In this document: positions 1 through 7,416 of the stretch, piece after piece
How positions within the stretch are numbered: the stretch's first letter is position 1
How the letters are laid out: each line of letters opens with the position of its first letter
Assembly: GCA_937915755.1 (NCBI GenBank)
Contig: CALGGR010000173.1
Coordinates: 1 to 10,277 of the forward strand
Source of the DNA: an uncultured Fretibacterium sp.
GTDB taxonomy: Bacteria; Synergistota; Synergistia; Synergistales; Aminobacteriaceae
Direction: 5' to 3'
DNA: 10,277 nucleotides
Program-made: the position numbers and the translations under genes
Notes under the pieces: generated by a model
Databases searched by the model: none
The model's input: only the letters and a program-made list of their open reading frames with translations
What the model was told of the DNA's origin: nothing

Positions 1-111
1 ATGGCCAACCGTTCTCTCGCAACGTTAATTTACATTCTTTTTAGTTTTTTGTCAAGAAAGCTAGGCGCAATTCCTCTCACGACTAAAGTCGCGAGTTTCC
101 TTGCGGGGTTC

Positions 112-1113
112 ATGAAAAAAGTATTTGCTGTGGTAATGCTTCTCACGATGATGGCCAGTTCTGTTGCTGAGGCTGCCGAACTTGGCGGGCAACAAAAGGT
201 CTCTCTCAAGCTTGCAGGCACGATCGCTGTCGGCGCACCGGGTGATTTAGCTGCAAAAGAGTTCGTGAAAGCGGTCGAAGAAAGAACGGGCGGTGTCGTT
301 CACATTGATTATTACCCTGCTGGACAGCTCGGTAATTCCGATGAATTGTCTGAACAGTTACTGATGGGAACGATCGACCTTAACTGGCAGACACTCGACT
401 GGTACATGACTCTGCAAAACGACTGGAACGTTCTGGGTTTGGGTTTTGCAGTGGAAAGCAAGGAACATCTTGCGAAATTTCTCGCCAGTGAAAGACAGGC
501 TGAAATCGTGAAGAAACTGCTTGATGAGGACGGCATCAGATTGCTTGCCTGCAACGGAATATCAAGCCCGCGCGTATTGATCTCAGTGAATCCAGTGAAC
601 AGCGCGAATGACATTCAGAAGATTAACATGCGCGTTCCTTCCCTAGACCTTTACACAAGGACTTGGCAGGCCATTGGTGTGAACTGCATCACTCTCAGCA
701 CTGGAGATGTGTACATGGGCTTCAAGGACGGAATGATCGCGGCTACAGAGTTTCCGCTTGGTTCCATCTACAACAACGCTTATCACGAGGTTGCAAAGAA
801 CATCACGTACACGAATCACCTCTATTCGATTTACTGCATGGGGGCAAATGAGGAGAATTTCCAGAGCAAGCTCACGCCCGAAGCCCAAGCTGTTTTAATC
901 GAATGTGCAGAGCAGGCATGTCAGGACTACATGAAATACGATGCTGTTTCTGTCGCTGAAGGTGTCGAAGCCATGAAGGCCGCTGGTGTTGAGTTCAATG
1001 AAACTCCTGACCTGGAATCATTCAGGGCAAAAATGAGCGGTGTGGCAGAGAAATGTGAAGCCGATGGACTTTGGAGCAAAGGTCTTTTCGAGTACCTGCA
1101 AAACTGCAAATAG
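112..1113 (+). CDS. dctP: TRAP transporter solute-binding protein, DctP family
   Basis: This is the periplasmic receptor of a tripartite ATP-independent periplasmic (TRAP) transporter, which binds an organic acid or similar anion and hands it to the DctQM membrane complex. From the ATG at 112 the product is 333 aa, the usual DctP length, and begins with a clear signal peptide (Met-Lys-Lys, hydrophobic stretch, Ala-rich cleavage site near residues 20-23). The family's substrate-binding Arg is the likely role of Arg174 in the MRVPS motif, and the region with DVYMGFKDGMIAATEFP matches the DctP pattern around residues 197-215. The frame stays open to an ATG at position 1, but that would bury the signal peptide 37 residues in, so 112 is preferred even though only a weak G-rich Shine-Dalgarno precedes it. 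The dctQ gene follows 24 bases later. The family call is firm; the substrate cannot be read. Confidence 0.9.
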   Translation: MKKVFAVVMLLTMMASSVAEAAELGGQQKVSLKLAGTIAVGAPGDLAAKEFVKAVEERTGGVVHIDYYPAGQLGNSDELSEQLLMGTIDLNWQTLDWYMTLQNDWNVLGLGFAVESKEHLAKFLASERQAEIVKKLLDEDGIRLLACNGISSPRVLISVNPVNSANDIQKINMRVPSLDLYTRTWQAIGVNCITLSTGDVYMGFKDGMIAATEFPLGSIYNNAYHEVAKNITYTNHLYSIYCMGANEENFQSKLTPEAQAVLIECAEQACQDYMKYDAVSVAEGVEAMKAAGVEFNETPDLESFRAKMSGVAEKCEADGLWSKGLFEYLQNCK

Positions 1114-1137
1114 TGTCTTGCGGAAGGGGGCTTAAAG

Positions 1138-1653
1138 ATGTATCAGGCATATAAGAAATTGATGGGAGCTATAGTCTGGATATTCACGGCTATCGTGTAT
1201 TTCTCCATGATATTTATCCCTGTGATCTTGTCCGCTCAGGTGATAGGCCGAAAATTTCTGAACAGTCCAATACTCGGAGCAGAAGAACTTGCAGGTTTTG
1301 CTTTTACTGCGATGGTTCTGTTCGGTTCTGCGGTCGTATGCTACAGGAAGAAATACATCATCGTAGATGCGTTTGTGAAAGGCACAAAGGGGACAACAAA
1401 AGCTGTATTGGCAGCAGTCGCAGATGTATCGACGTTAAGCTGCTACGGGGTGTTGCTGTATTGCTTTTATCGAGCACTGCCTGCTCTGAAAAAGTTCAGG
1501 TCCGGCATATTCCGTGTACCAAAGAGCGTATATGCCATTTCACTCTCAGTAGTGTTCGCTTTCATGCTGGTATGCACGATTGAGTATTTGATCCAGGATT
1601 TTAGAGCGATTTCCAGCGGCGAGACATTAGAGACAAAAGGTTCGTTTGAGTGA
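1138..1653 (+). CDS. dctQ: TRAP transporter small membrane subunit, DctQ family
   Basis: This is the small integral membrane subunit that links the DctP receptor to the large DctM permease. The 171-aa product has four predicted membrane segments (about residues 9-33, 47-67, 86-108 and 128-151). It carries the DctQ hallmark between helices 2 and 3: GAEELAGFAFTAMVLFGSA, then a Tyr-Arg-Lys-Lys turn and IIVDAF. The start is fixed by a strong Shine-Dalgarno (GGAAGGGGG, 1122-1130) seven bases before the ATG. It is co-transcribed with dctP. The oddity is what comes next: a terminator instead of the dctM gene that normally follows. DctM may lie upstream of the window or elsewhere, or the system may be incomplete. 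Confidence 0.88.
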   Translation: MYQAYKKLMGAIVWIFTAIVYFSMIFIPVILSAQVIGRKFLNSPILGAEELAGFAFTAMVLFGSAVVCYRKKYIIVDAFVKGTKGTTKAVLAAVADVSTLSCYGVLLYCFYRALPALKKFRSGIFRVPKSVYAISLSVVFAFMLVCTIEYLIQDFRAISSGETLETKGSFE

Positions 1654-1721
1654 ATCATCGCAGTTCAAGTGACTGACGCACAGCTTTAGTCTACTGATGC
1701 AAGAAGATAAATGCTAAAAAG

Positions 1722-1750
1722 TTTCTGGGCAATTAGTCCGGAAATTTTTT
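1722..1750 (+). terminator. Intrinsic terminator after dctPQ
   Basis: A 9-bp stem (1722-1730 pairs with 1736-1744, including two G-T pairs) closes a 5-base AATTA loop and is followed directly by six Ts (1745-1750). The As at 1716-1720 can pair with the T run and lengthen the stem. It lies 68 bases after the dctQ stop, so it ends the dctPQ transcript. Confidence 0.82.
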
Positions 1751-1829
1751 ATTTTGTGAATCATCACTTTAACAGCTATCGCCCTCACACTATAACCTGA
1801 ATGCAGGGGGCAGGGCAGCATGACGCTGA

Positions 1830-1976
1830 AGGCTTGAGGCATGTATAGGCTGCTGGGGCTGTATCAACCGCTGTCCTAAACACGCCATAACCTCAAAGAG
1901 CAAGCAGGTAGCTGACATTATGGCATCGTTCGGGAAAGCATCAACAAAAAGACTTGAACCAGAAATTTTCATGTAA
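1830..1976 (+). pseudogene. Remnant of a 4Fe-4S ferredoxin-type protein, C-terminal fragment
   Basis: One + frame, open from 1830 to a TAA at 1974-1976, encodes a canonical cluster motif CIGCWGCINRCPKHAI (Cys codons at 1842, 1851, 1860 and 1872, then Pro) and about 33 further residues. This is the C-x2-C-x2-C-x3-C-P pattern of 4Fe-4S ferredoxin domains, such as those ending flavodoxin/ferredoxin fusion proteins. Stops in the same frame at 1821 and 1827 cut it off. No ATG, GTG or TTG precedes the motif in frame and there is no Shine-Dalgarno, so it is not an intact gene. I could not follow homology further upstream. A 78-codon opposite-strand reading frame over the same bases is only its shadow. 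The parent gene is uncertain. Confidence 0.6.
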
Positions 1977-1979
1977 CAC

Positions 1980-2018
1980 AAAAAAGGCCGGAAGACCCGC
2001 AAAGATCCTCCGGCTTTT
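1980..2018 (-). terminator. Intrinsic terminator of the sugar/polyol operon, possibly bidirectional
   Basis: An 11-bp stem (1987-1997 pairs with 2004-2014, two G-T pairs) has a 6-base loop. Read on the - strand it is followed by C and six Ts (complement of 1980-1985), a textbook terminator 24 bases after the dehydrogenase stop. On the + strand it is followed by four Ts, so it may also stop read-through coming from the dctPQ side. Confidence 0.88.
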
Positions 2019-2038
2019 ATCTGCACTCTCAGCCCCTA

Positions 2039-3091
2039 CTACGCTTCTTCTGCTTCGTCCGGGTCAACGTCAACAATAACCTTCATCGTCGTCTCGCGGT
2101 TGTTGTCGATGTACTCATAGGCTTTAGGCCAGTCCTTGAACGCAAAGTGCGCTGTGCGTAACGGCTTCAGCTGTATCTTGCCCTCCTGAACGAACCTTAT
2201 CGCGTCAACGAAATCCTCATGGCGGTACATCATTGACGTATTGAGGTCGAGTTCGCTGTCGTTGAGTTTTGCGAGGTCAACGTTTGCTTTCTTCCCGAAA
2301 ACTGCGACGAGGATTATCGTGCTTCCCTTGCGTGCATTCTGGATTGCCTGATCCATAGTGATGTCTGAACCCGCGCACTCGTAGGCAACATCATATTTGT
2401 CCGGCCCGAATGTGTCGAGTACTGCCTGCTTGTAGTCCTGATTCTTCGTGTTGACTACAACATCAGCTCCGAGCTTCTTGGCAAGCGCAAGACGACCGTC
2501 GGAGATGTCCGTTGCCATTACCTTTGCCGCGCCGAGTGCTTTCAGCGACTGTATCAGCAATATTCCGATAGGCCCGCAGCCAAGTACCACAGCCGTGCAG
2601 CCCTTAACGCCCGGGAATCTTTTTGCTGCGTGAACTGTTACCGCAAGAGGCTCCATCATTGCACCGTCGCAGTAGCTAAGTTCGTCGGGGAGTGCTGTTA
2701 CCTTGCTCTCCTCAATCGCGTAATACTCGCTGCCCGTTCCAGTCGTCTGGAAGCCAAAAACTTTGAGGCTCTCGCAAAGGTTATATTTCCCGTGCAAGCA
2801 TGGATAGCATCTTCCACAGACAACCTGAGGCTCAAGGACAACCCTGTCGCCGGGCTTGAATTTCTTTGCGTACTCGCCGCACTTCACGACCTGTGCGCTG
2901 ACTTCATGACCCTGCACTATTGGGTATGACGTGTAGGGGTGCGTTCCGTGATAGACGTGAATGTCTGACCCGCAGATTCCAATCTTCTTGATTTTCACGA
3001 GAACCTGATCCGGGCCGGGCTCTGGAATCGGTACGTCCCTGTAGATTATGTGCTTTGGTTCTTGCATGACTTCTTGTACCATAGTGGACAT
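2039..3091 (-). CDS. Zinc-dependent polyol dehydrogenase (MDR superfamily, sorbitol dehydrogenase-like)
   Basis: This cytoplasmic NAD(P)-linked medium-chain dehydrogenase probably oxidises a sugar alcohol or related secondary alcohol to a ketone. The 350-aa product has the full zinc set: catalytic Cys40 (GICGSDIH), His62-Glu63 (GHE) and Glu147 (MEPLA), and structural Cys92, Cys95, Cys98 and Cys106. The Rossmann motif GCGPIG at 171-176 is followed by Asp195 at the end of the second strand, which favours NAD over NADP. A strong Shine-Dalgarno (AAGGAGGA, complement of 3101-3108) sits 9 bases before the ATG. It is the last gene of the operon, 44 bases after the hypothetical gene and just before the terminator. 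The C-terminus is acidic (DPDEAEEA). Threonine or butanediol dehydrogenases share this fold; the sugar ABC neighbours favour a polyol substrate. Confidence 0.88.
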   Translation of the reverse strand: MSTMVQEVMQEPKHIIYRDVPIPEPGPDQVLVKIKKIGICGSDIHVYHGTHPYTSYPIVQGHEVSAQVVKCGEYAKKFKPGDRVVLEPQVVCGRCYPCLHGKYNLCESLKVFGFQTTGTGSEYYAIEESKVTALPDELSYCDGAMMEPLAVTVHAAKRFPGVKGCTAVVLGCGPIGILLIQSLKALGAAKVMATDISDGRLALAKKLGADVVVNTKNQDYKQAVLDTFGPDKYDVAYECAGSDITMDQAIQNARKGSTIILVAVFGKKANVDLAKLNDSELDLNTSMMYRHEDFVDAIRFVQEGKIQLKPLRTAHFAFKDWPKAYEYIDNNRETTMKVIVDVDPDEAEEA

Positions 3092-3135
3092 TTGAATTAC
3101 TCCTCCTTACTAAGTTTGTTGATGAAAATGCCCTG

Positions 3136-3711
3136 CTAATGCGGGGAAAAATTCAACCTCTCGTACTCGTCGCGGCAAATATCATCGTACTCGTAAAGCT
3201 CATCACGAAATGCCTCTATCCATAGCTTCATGGCCGAAACATTCCCGGTCTTCTTTGCAACGCCGGCTGACATCTGCCAAACGTCCTCGCAAGCCTTGAT
3301 GATTTTCTCCTCATCGCTGGCCTGCCGGAATCCCATAAACCTGCTCGCATAAGAACCGCTCCGGCATGTCGATAAGTATCGCCGGCATGTATTCCTGTAC
3401 TCGTGATAGAGATATTCCCGATGAGCCTCATCACTCATTCGGAGTTCAGAGATTATCGTCGAAATCTCACGGTCTCGAAATCGCCTGAGAAAATTCCCGC
3501 GTCCGTAAAGAATCTGCAAGCATATACACCGCCACAGCCACCAGTCTATATTCTTTCGGCCTTTTCCTTCGTGGTCGGAATACCTGTCATTATATACCTC
3601 ACGGACAAAAGTATCCGCCTCATCTTCAGGAAGCGAATCCAGAATTACGAGGCGTTTCTTTGGGTCAATCTCGCTGTAGTACGCTGAATATTTGCTGTCT
3701 GTCTCGTACAT
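3136..3711 (-). CDS. Uncharacterised 191-aa helical protein in the sugar operon
   Basis: I do not recognise this family with confidence. The product is soluble-looking, strongly charged and probably almost all helical. It has a Tyr-rich N-terminus (YETDSKYSAYY), a Trp/Cys/Leu patch near residues 56-68 (WWLWRCICLQILY), an Arg/Tyr-rich middle (EYLYHEYRNTCRRYL) and an acidic, aromatic C-terminal third. There is no signal peptide, membrane segment or catalytic motif I can name. The ATG lies 15 bases after the permease stop and has no clear Shine-Dalgarno, so translation may be coupled to the permease gene. It sits on the operon strand between permease and dehydrogenase, so it is co-transcribed with sugar uptake. 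A regulatory, scaffold or unrelated role is equally possible. Confidence 0.7.
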   Translation of the reverse strand: MYETDSKYSAYYSEIDPKKRLVILDSLPEDEADTFVREVYNDRYSDHEGKGRKNIDWWLWRCICLQILYGRGNFLRRFRDREISTIISELRMSDEAHREYLYHEYRNTCRRYLSTCRSGSYASRFMGFRQASDEEKIIKACEDVWQMSAGVAKKTGNVSAMKLWIEAFRDELYEYDDICRDEYERLNFSPH

Positions 3712-3726
3712 GTCGGAGCGTTAATG

Positions 3727-4713
3727 TCAGTTCGACTGGCGTTTCTTCGAGAAGCAGTCAATTCCTACCGCAACCGCAAGAACGAGGCCCTGTACAACCA
3801 TCTGCGTGTACTCGCTGACGTTCATCATGATCATTCCGCTCTTGAGTGAGCCGATAATCAGAACGCCCGCGATTACTCCCGACATTCTTCCGATACCGCC
3901 TGCGACTGAGACACCGCCCAAGACTACGCATGTGATGACCTCGAACTCAAAGCCGATTGCCGCCGTGCTCTGTGCCGAACCTGAACGTGAAAGAAGAACG
4001 ATTCCCGCAAGTCCCGCAAAGAACCCTGAAAGCGCGTAGATGAGGTACTTCATCTTGTTGACGCGGATTCCTGAAAGCTCCGATGCTTCCTCGTTGCCGC
4101 CGATTGCGTAGAAGTAACGCCCGAAGTATGACTTGTTGAGAATGAAGCTGCCGACCGCAAAGCAGATTACCATGATTATCGCGCAGATTGGGATCAGTCC
4201 GAAGTCGCCCGGTATGCCCCAGCGGTTCAATGACCATCTTGCGAAGAATCCAAACGTCGGGTGTTCAAGGACAACGCCCGGAATTGGAAGTCCGCCAGAA
4301 AGCAAGTACGCGCACCCTCTGAATATCGTCTGTGATGCGAACGTTGCGATGATTGCGGGGATACCTATTGACGCGACCATCCAGCCGTTAAGCACGCCAA
4401 TCAATATGGCCATTGCTATCGAAATCAGGATTGCAAGCCACATGTTCCAGCCCATATTCATCATCAAGTAAGCGCAGACGACGTTGACCAGCGCGATTAT
4501 TGAGCCGATTGAGAGGTCGATGCCCGCTATCAGGATTACGAACGTCATTCCGATTGACGCTATTCCGTAATATGAAACCTGACGCGAGATGTTGACGATG
4601 TTCGCAAGCCCCAAGAATTTCGGGTTGAAGTACGCGAATATTGCTATCTCAATGATGAACACTAACCATATAGCGTTCTGCTTGAATGCCGCCGCAAATT
4701 TGTTTTCGTTCAT
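3727..4713 (-). CDS. rbsC: Sugar ABC transporter permease, RbsC family
   Basis: This is the membrane permease of a carbohydrate-uptake (CUT2-type) ABC transporter, probably working as a homodimer with the ATPase encoded just upstream. The 328-aa, very hydrophobic product has about 8-10 membrane segments and the family signatures GIDLSIGSI (64-72), GGNEEASELSGI in the cytoplasmic ATPase-contact loop (about 205-216), and GFEFEVITCVVLGGVSVAGG (about 254-273). Its Shine-Dalgarno (AGGAGG, complement of 4725-4730) lies inside the 3' end of the ATPase gene, and only 3 bases separate the two genes, so the two are tightly coupled. The family call is firm. The rbs name denotes the family; ribose itself is not shown to be the substrate. 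Confidence 0.92.
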   Translation of the reverse strand: MNENKFAAAFKQNAIWLVFIIEIAIFAYFNPKFLGLANIVNISRQVSYYGIASIGMTFVILIAGIDLSIGSIIALVNVVCAYLMMNMGWNMWLAILISIAMAILIGVLNGWMVASIGIPAIIATFASQTIFRGCAYLLSGGLPIPGVVLEHPTFGFFARWSLNRWGIPGDFGLIPICAIIMVICFAVGSFILNKSYFGRYFYAIGGNEEASELSGIRVNKMKYLIYALSGFFAGLAGIVLLSRSGSAQSTAAIGFEFEVITCVVLGGVSVAGGIGRMSGVIAGVLIIGSLKSGMIMMNVSEYTQMVVQGLVLAVAVGIDCFSKKRQSN

Positions 4714-4716
4714 GGA

Positions 4717-6255
4717 CTAGACTGCCTCCTTCTTGTGTTCGGGGATCATGCCCGATGCGTATGTCATTATCGTGTCTGAGTTAAACTCGTCCTTCTGAAG
4801 CTCGCCCATCATCTTCTTCTCAGCAAGCACGATTATCCTGTCTGACATTCCCATTAGCTCCTCCATCTCCGACGAGATCATGAGAACTGCAACTCCGTCT
4901 TCAACGAGGTCATTGATGAGTTTGTAGATTTCATACTTTGCGCCAACGTCGATTCCTCGTGTCGGTTCGTCAAAGATTATGAGCTTCGAGTTAGCCGCAA
5001 GCCATTTCGCAAGGATAACCTTCTGCTGGTTTCCGCCCGAAAGATTCCTCACAAGCTGGTGAATGCTGGGACACTTTATCTGTATGTCCTCGCGGTATCT
5101 CTCTGCCGTTGTCTTCTCAGTCTTTGAATCAATAACCGTTGCCTTTGAGATTCGCTCATAAATCGGCATTGATATATTGTTCTTGATTGAGTTCGTGAGC
5201 AATGCTCCATGACGTTTCCTGTCTTCGGGAAGAAGTGCTATGCCGTAGTCGATTGCGGCTCTGGGTGCTTTGGGATTGATTTCCTGACCCATGAAGATTA
5301 TCCTGCCTGAGTCTTTCGGCTTTGAACCGAATATGACTTGCGCTATCTCCGTCCTTCCAGCTCCAACGAGTCCGCCAAGACCAAGAACTTCACCCGCGTG
5401 TACCTTGAACGAAATATCCTCATCGCCGTTCCCGTAAACGTGGTCAAGTTCAAGTACAACTTCATCGCGTACACATGGCTTTCGAGGCGGGTACTTCTGT
5501 GTCATTTCGCGTCCAACCATGAGCTTTATGAGTTCGTCAACCTGATTGGGAATCGTTGCAGGGTCTTTGTCGGTTATGAGAGTGTCAACATATTCTCCGT
5601 CTCTTATGACCTCTACCCTGTCAGAAAGCCTGAATATCTCTTCAAGCCTGTGCGAAATGTAGATTATCGAAACTCCGCGCGATTTCAGAAGCTCGACAAC
5701 CTTGAACATGCTTTCGACTTCTTTTGTCGTTAAAGGTGCGCTAGGTTCGTCCATTATGAGGACTTGGGCATTCTGCTGGATTGCCTTTGCGATTTCAACC
5801 ATCTGCTGATAGCCGACTGAGAGATTCTTGACAAGCTCGGCAGGATTTATCTTTATCTCCAACTGCTCGAATGCCTTTGCCGCCTCAGCCTCCATAGCCT
5901 TGCGGTCAATGACGATTCCGTTCTTCTTCAGGATTGGACGGCCCAAGAACATATTTTCAGCCGCCGAAAGTTCGCCCACATTGTTGAATTCCTGGTATAT
6001 GATTGCGATTCCGTTTTCTGCGGCAAGCTGAGGACTCATGCGGTCAAATTCCTTGCCGTTAATCTTTATTTTTCCGGAAGTAGGGATTACTGCTCCTGAA
6101 CAGCATTTAATGAGGGTTGATTTTCCTGCACCGTTCTCGCCTATGAGACCGAGAATTTCCCCGCGACGCAACTGCAATGTAACGTCCTTCAGCGCGACAA
6201 CGCCGGGGTACTCTTTGCGTATGTGTTCGAGTTCAAGCACATAGTCTTCTGCCAT
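4717..6255 (-). CDS. rbsA: Sugar ABC transporter ATP-binding protein, RbsA family (two nucleotide-binding domains)
   Basis: This ATPase drives sugar import through the neighbouring permease. The 512-aa product has two fused ABC domains. Domain 1 has Walker A GENGAGKST (39-47), Q-loop Gln88, signature LSVGYQQ (145-151), Walker B Asp169-Glu170 and switch His202. Domain 2 has the degenerate Walker A GLVGAGRTE (295-303, Arg for Lys) typical of this family, signature LSGGNQQ (405-411) and Asp429-Glu430. After the first Walker B it reads SAPLT where relatives usually have SAALT, a small change. The ATG at 6255 is chosen because a strong Shine-Dalgarno (AGGAGG, complement of 6263-6268) precedes it by 7 bases. 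A longer frame to 6291 would start inside the upstream hairpin. Confidence 0.93.
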   Translation of the reverse strand: MAEDYVLELEHIRKEYPGVVALKDVTLQLRRGEILGLIGENGAGKSTLIKCCSGAVIPTSGKIKINGKEFDRMSPQLAAENGIAIIYQEFNNVGELSAAENMFLGRPILKKNGIVIDRKAMEAEAAKAFEQLEIKINPAELVKNLSVGYQQMVEIAKAIQQNAQVLIMDEPSAPLTTKEVESMFKVVELLKSRGVSIIYISHRLEEIFRLSDRVEVIRDGEYVDTLITDKDPATIPNQVDELIKLMVGREMTQKYPPRKPCVRDEVVLELDHVYGNGDEDISFKVHAGEVLGLGGLVGAGRTEIAQVIFGSKPKDSGRIIFMGQEINPKAPRAAIDYGIALLPEDRKRHGALLTNSIKNNISMPIYERISKATVIDSKTEKTTAERYREDIQIKCPSIHQLVRNLSGGNQQKVILAKWLAANSKLIIFDEPTRGIDVGAKYEIYKLINDLVEDGVAVLMISSEMEELMGMSDRIIVLAEKKMMGELQKDEFNSDTIMTYASGMIPEHKKEAV

Positions 6256-6262
6256 ATTTACA

Positions 6263-6268
6263 CCTCCT
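6263..6268 (-). promoter_or_regulatory. Ribosome binding site deciding the rbsA start
   Basis: AGGAGG on the - strand, 7 bases before the ATG at 6255. It lies inside the longer open frame that begins at 6291, which makes that upstream start unlikely. Confidence 0.85.
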
Positions 6269-6289
6269 GCACTCACTGAAAAACCGAAC

Positions 6290-6319
6290 AAAAGGCCTCC
6301 CTATGTTGGGAAGCCCTTT
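6290..6319 (-). promoter_or_regulatory. Hairpin between rbsB and rbsA (mRNA stabiliser or partial terminator)
   Basis: The 12-base arms 6290-6301 and 6308-6319 pair fully, with two G-T pairs, around a 6-base loop. It starts 16 bases after the rbsB stop. The four Ts at the 3' end are used in the stem and no further U run follows, so it is better read as a 3' protective hairpin or leaky terminator than as the end of the operon. Such elements raise the amount of binding protein relative to the membrane parts. Confidence 0.72.
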
Positions 6320-6335
6320 GATTTTCCGTCTGCTT

Positions 6336-7361
6336 CTACTTCATTCCTGAGATTATCTTCTGGACGTTCTCGGAAGTGATAGGAGCAACTGCCCTGAAGA
6401 CGTTTTTCGCGCCCACATTGTCGCTGAGAATGAGTGCGAACATTGACGCGCAAGCCCTGCCGGTGTCCTCGTCTGAACCCTCAAAGCCGATGATTCCCTT
6501 TGCGGGATATGTCGGGTCGGCAAGCTGTCCGAGCTGCTGCTTCGTAACGTCAGTCGTGAATACGCCCATGTCCTCCGGGATTTTTCCGCCGGTTGCAATC
6601 TGAAGAGCCTCGTCAGCTCCGATCATTGCGCCCGCGCCGATTCCTGTTACGACTTTGCAGTCAGGGTGAGCCTGAAGAATCGTCTCCATTGCGTCCTGTG
6701 CGAGGTTGGCCTCGATTGCGGCTGTCGTTGCGACGATTTCATACTTCCCTGCGGCGACTTCTTCAAGTCCCTGCTTGATTCCGTTCTCACGCTCAAGAAG
6801 GATTACTGTCTGAGGATAACCGATTACGGTAACTTCGGCTTTCTTCTCTGCGCTGTAATGCTCGTTGATGAAAGCTCCGGCGAGTTTGCCGATCTCAGTT
6901 CCGAGATATGTGTTGTTGAGAACCCAGTTAGCATCGGTGTTGGTCATTGGGTCGTCCCAGCACATTACCTTGATGCCGAAATTGCGGGCCTCTGCACATG
7001 CGTCCTCGACTGCGTTTGCGTCCGAAGGGTGTACCATGATGAGGTCGCAGCCTGCTGATACGAAGTTCTCAATCTGGGCAATCTGAGTCGCCGAGCTGTC
7101 GTTGCAGCCTACGATTGTGTACTCTGCGCCGGCGGCCTGAAGAATCTCGCCGAGTGCCGTCATAACGCCCGCCCAGTAAGCATTCTGGAGCGACTGAATT
7201 GTTATGCCGAGCTTCTTGCCCTTGAGTACGCCGAAATCGGCCTTCGCGTAGAACTCGGGGGAAGCCTGTACGCCTTCGGTCTTGCCGGTGTCAGCGGCCA
7301 TTGCACAAACGGGGAGTGCGAGGATCATTACGAGGGTGAAGATTGCTGCAAACTTTTTCAT
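6336..7361 (-). CDS. rbsB: Periplasmic sugar-binding protein of the ABC transporter, RbsB/Peripla_BP_4 type
   Basis: This is the periplasmic receptor that captures the sugar or polyol and delivers it to the permease. The 341-aa product starts with a signal peptide (MKKFAAIFTLVMILALPVCA, cleavage likely after AMA near residue 22). The mature part shows family patterns: the first strand LGITIQSLQNAYWAGV, a CNDSSATQIAQIENFVSAGC segment leading to LIMVHPSDANAV, and CWDDPM at the inter-lobe region. The frame is open upstream to 7550, but that would overlap the SDR gene. The ATG at 7361 has a Shine-Dalgarno (AAGGAGA, complement of 7371-7377) and puts the signal peptide at the N-terminus. It lies 55 bases after the SDR stop and before a hairpin expected to favour its expression. 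The ligand cannot be named from sequence alone. Confidence 0.92.
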   Translation of the reverse strand: MKKFAAIFTLVMILALPVCAMAADTGKTEGVQASPEFYAKADFGVLKGKKLGITIQSLQNAYWAGVMTALGEILQAAGAEYTIVGCNDSSATQIAQIENFVSAGCDLIMVHPSDANAVEDACAEARNFGIKVMCWDDPMTNTDANWVLNNTYLGTEIGKLAGAFINEHYSAEKKAEVTVIGYPQTVILLERENGIKQGLEEVAAGKYEIVATTAAIEANLAQDAMETILQAHPDCKVVTGIGAGAMIGADEALQIATGGKIPEDMGVFTTDVTKQQLGQLADPTYPAKGIIGFEGSDEDTGRACASMFALILSDNVGAKNVFRAVAPITSENVQKIISGMK

Positions 7362-7392
7362 GAATGTGTGTCTCCTTTTTGTATTTTTTGCT

Positions 7393-7409
7393 ACGCTCTT
7401 TGTGAGCGT
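7393..7409 (-). promoter_or_regulatory. Small hairpin between the SDR gene and rbsB
   Basis: A perfect 6-bp stem (ACGCTC/GAGCGT) with a 5-base loop lies in the 55-base gap between the SDR stop and the rbsB start, followed by an A-rich stretch before the Shine-Dalgarno. There is no U run, so it is not a terminator. It could mark an mRNA processing point or keep the rbsB leader open. Confidence 0.4.
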
Positions 7410-7416
7410 TAATGCC

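Larger units (their letters stand above)
1654..2038. other. 385-base intergenic gap between dctQ and the polyol dehydrogenase gene
   Basis: This gap between two convergent transcription units holds the dctPQ terminator (1722-1750), the ferredoxin-like remnant (about 1830-1976) and the operon terminator (1980-2018). I see no intact gene, tRNA or promoter here. The stretch 1751-1829 shows nothing recognisable. The remnant suggests that genes were lost at this junction. Confidence 0.7.

Noticed and set aside
1..111. In-frame N-terminal extension of DctP from an ATG at position 1
   Set aside because: It would place 37 residues before a typical signal peptide. The ATG at 112 gives normal family length. 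The window edge hides any upstream ribosome site, so this is not fully excluded.
1790..2026. 78-codon reading frame on the - strand in the intergenic gap
   Set aside because: It has no Shine-Dalgarno, runs through the operon terminator hairpin, and is the reverse complement of the ferredoxin-like motif seen on the + strand.
3131..3146. Short hairpin at the stop codon of the hypothetical gene (CCCTGC/GCGGGG)
   Set aside because: Only six positions with an internal A-C mismatch and no U run, and the operon clearly continues into the dehydrogenase gene.
5338..5733. 131-codon + strand reading frame
   Set aside because: It is entirely antisense to the ABC ATPase gene, overlapping the end of domain 1, the linker and domain 2 motifs, with no ribosome site or recognisable family.
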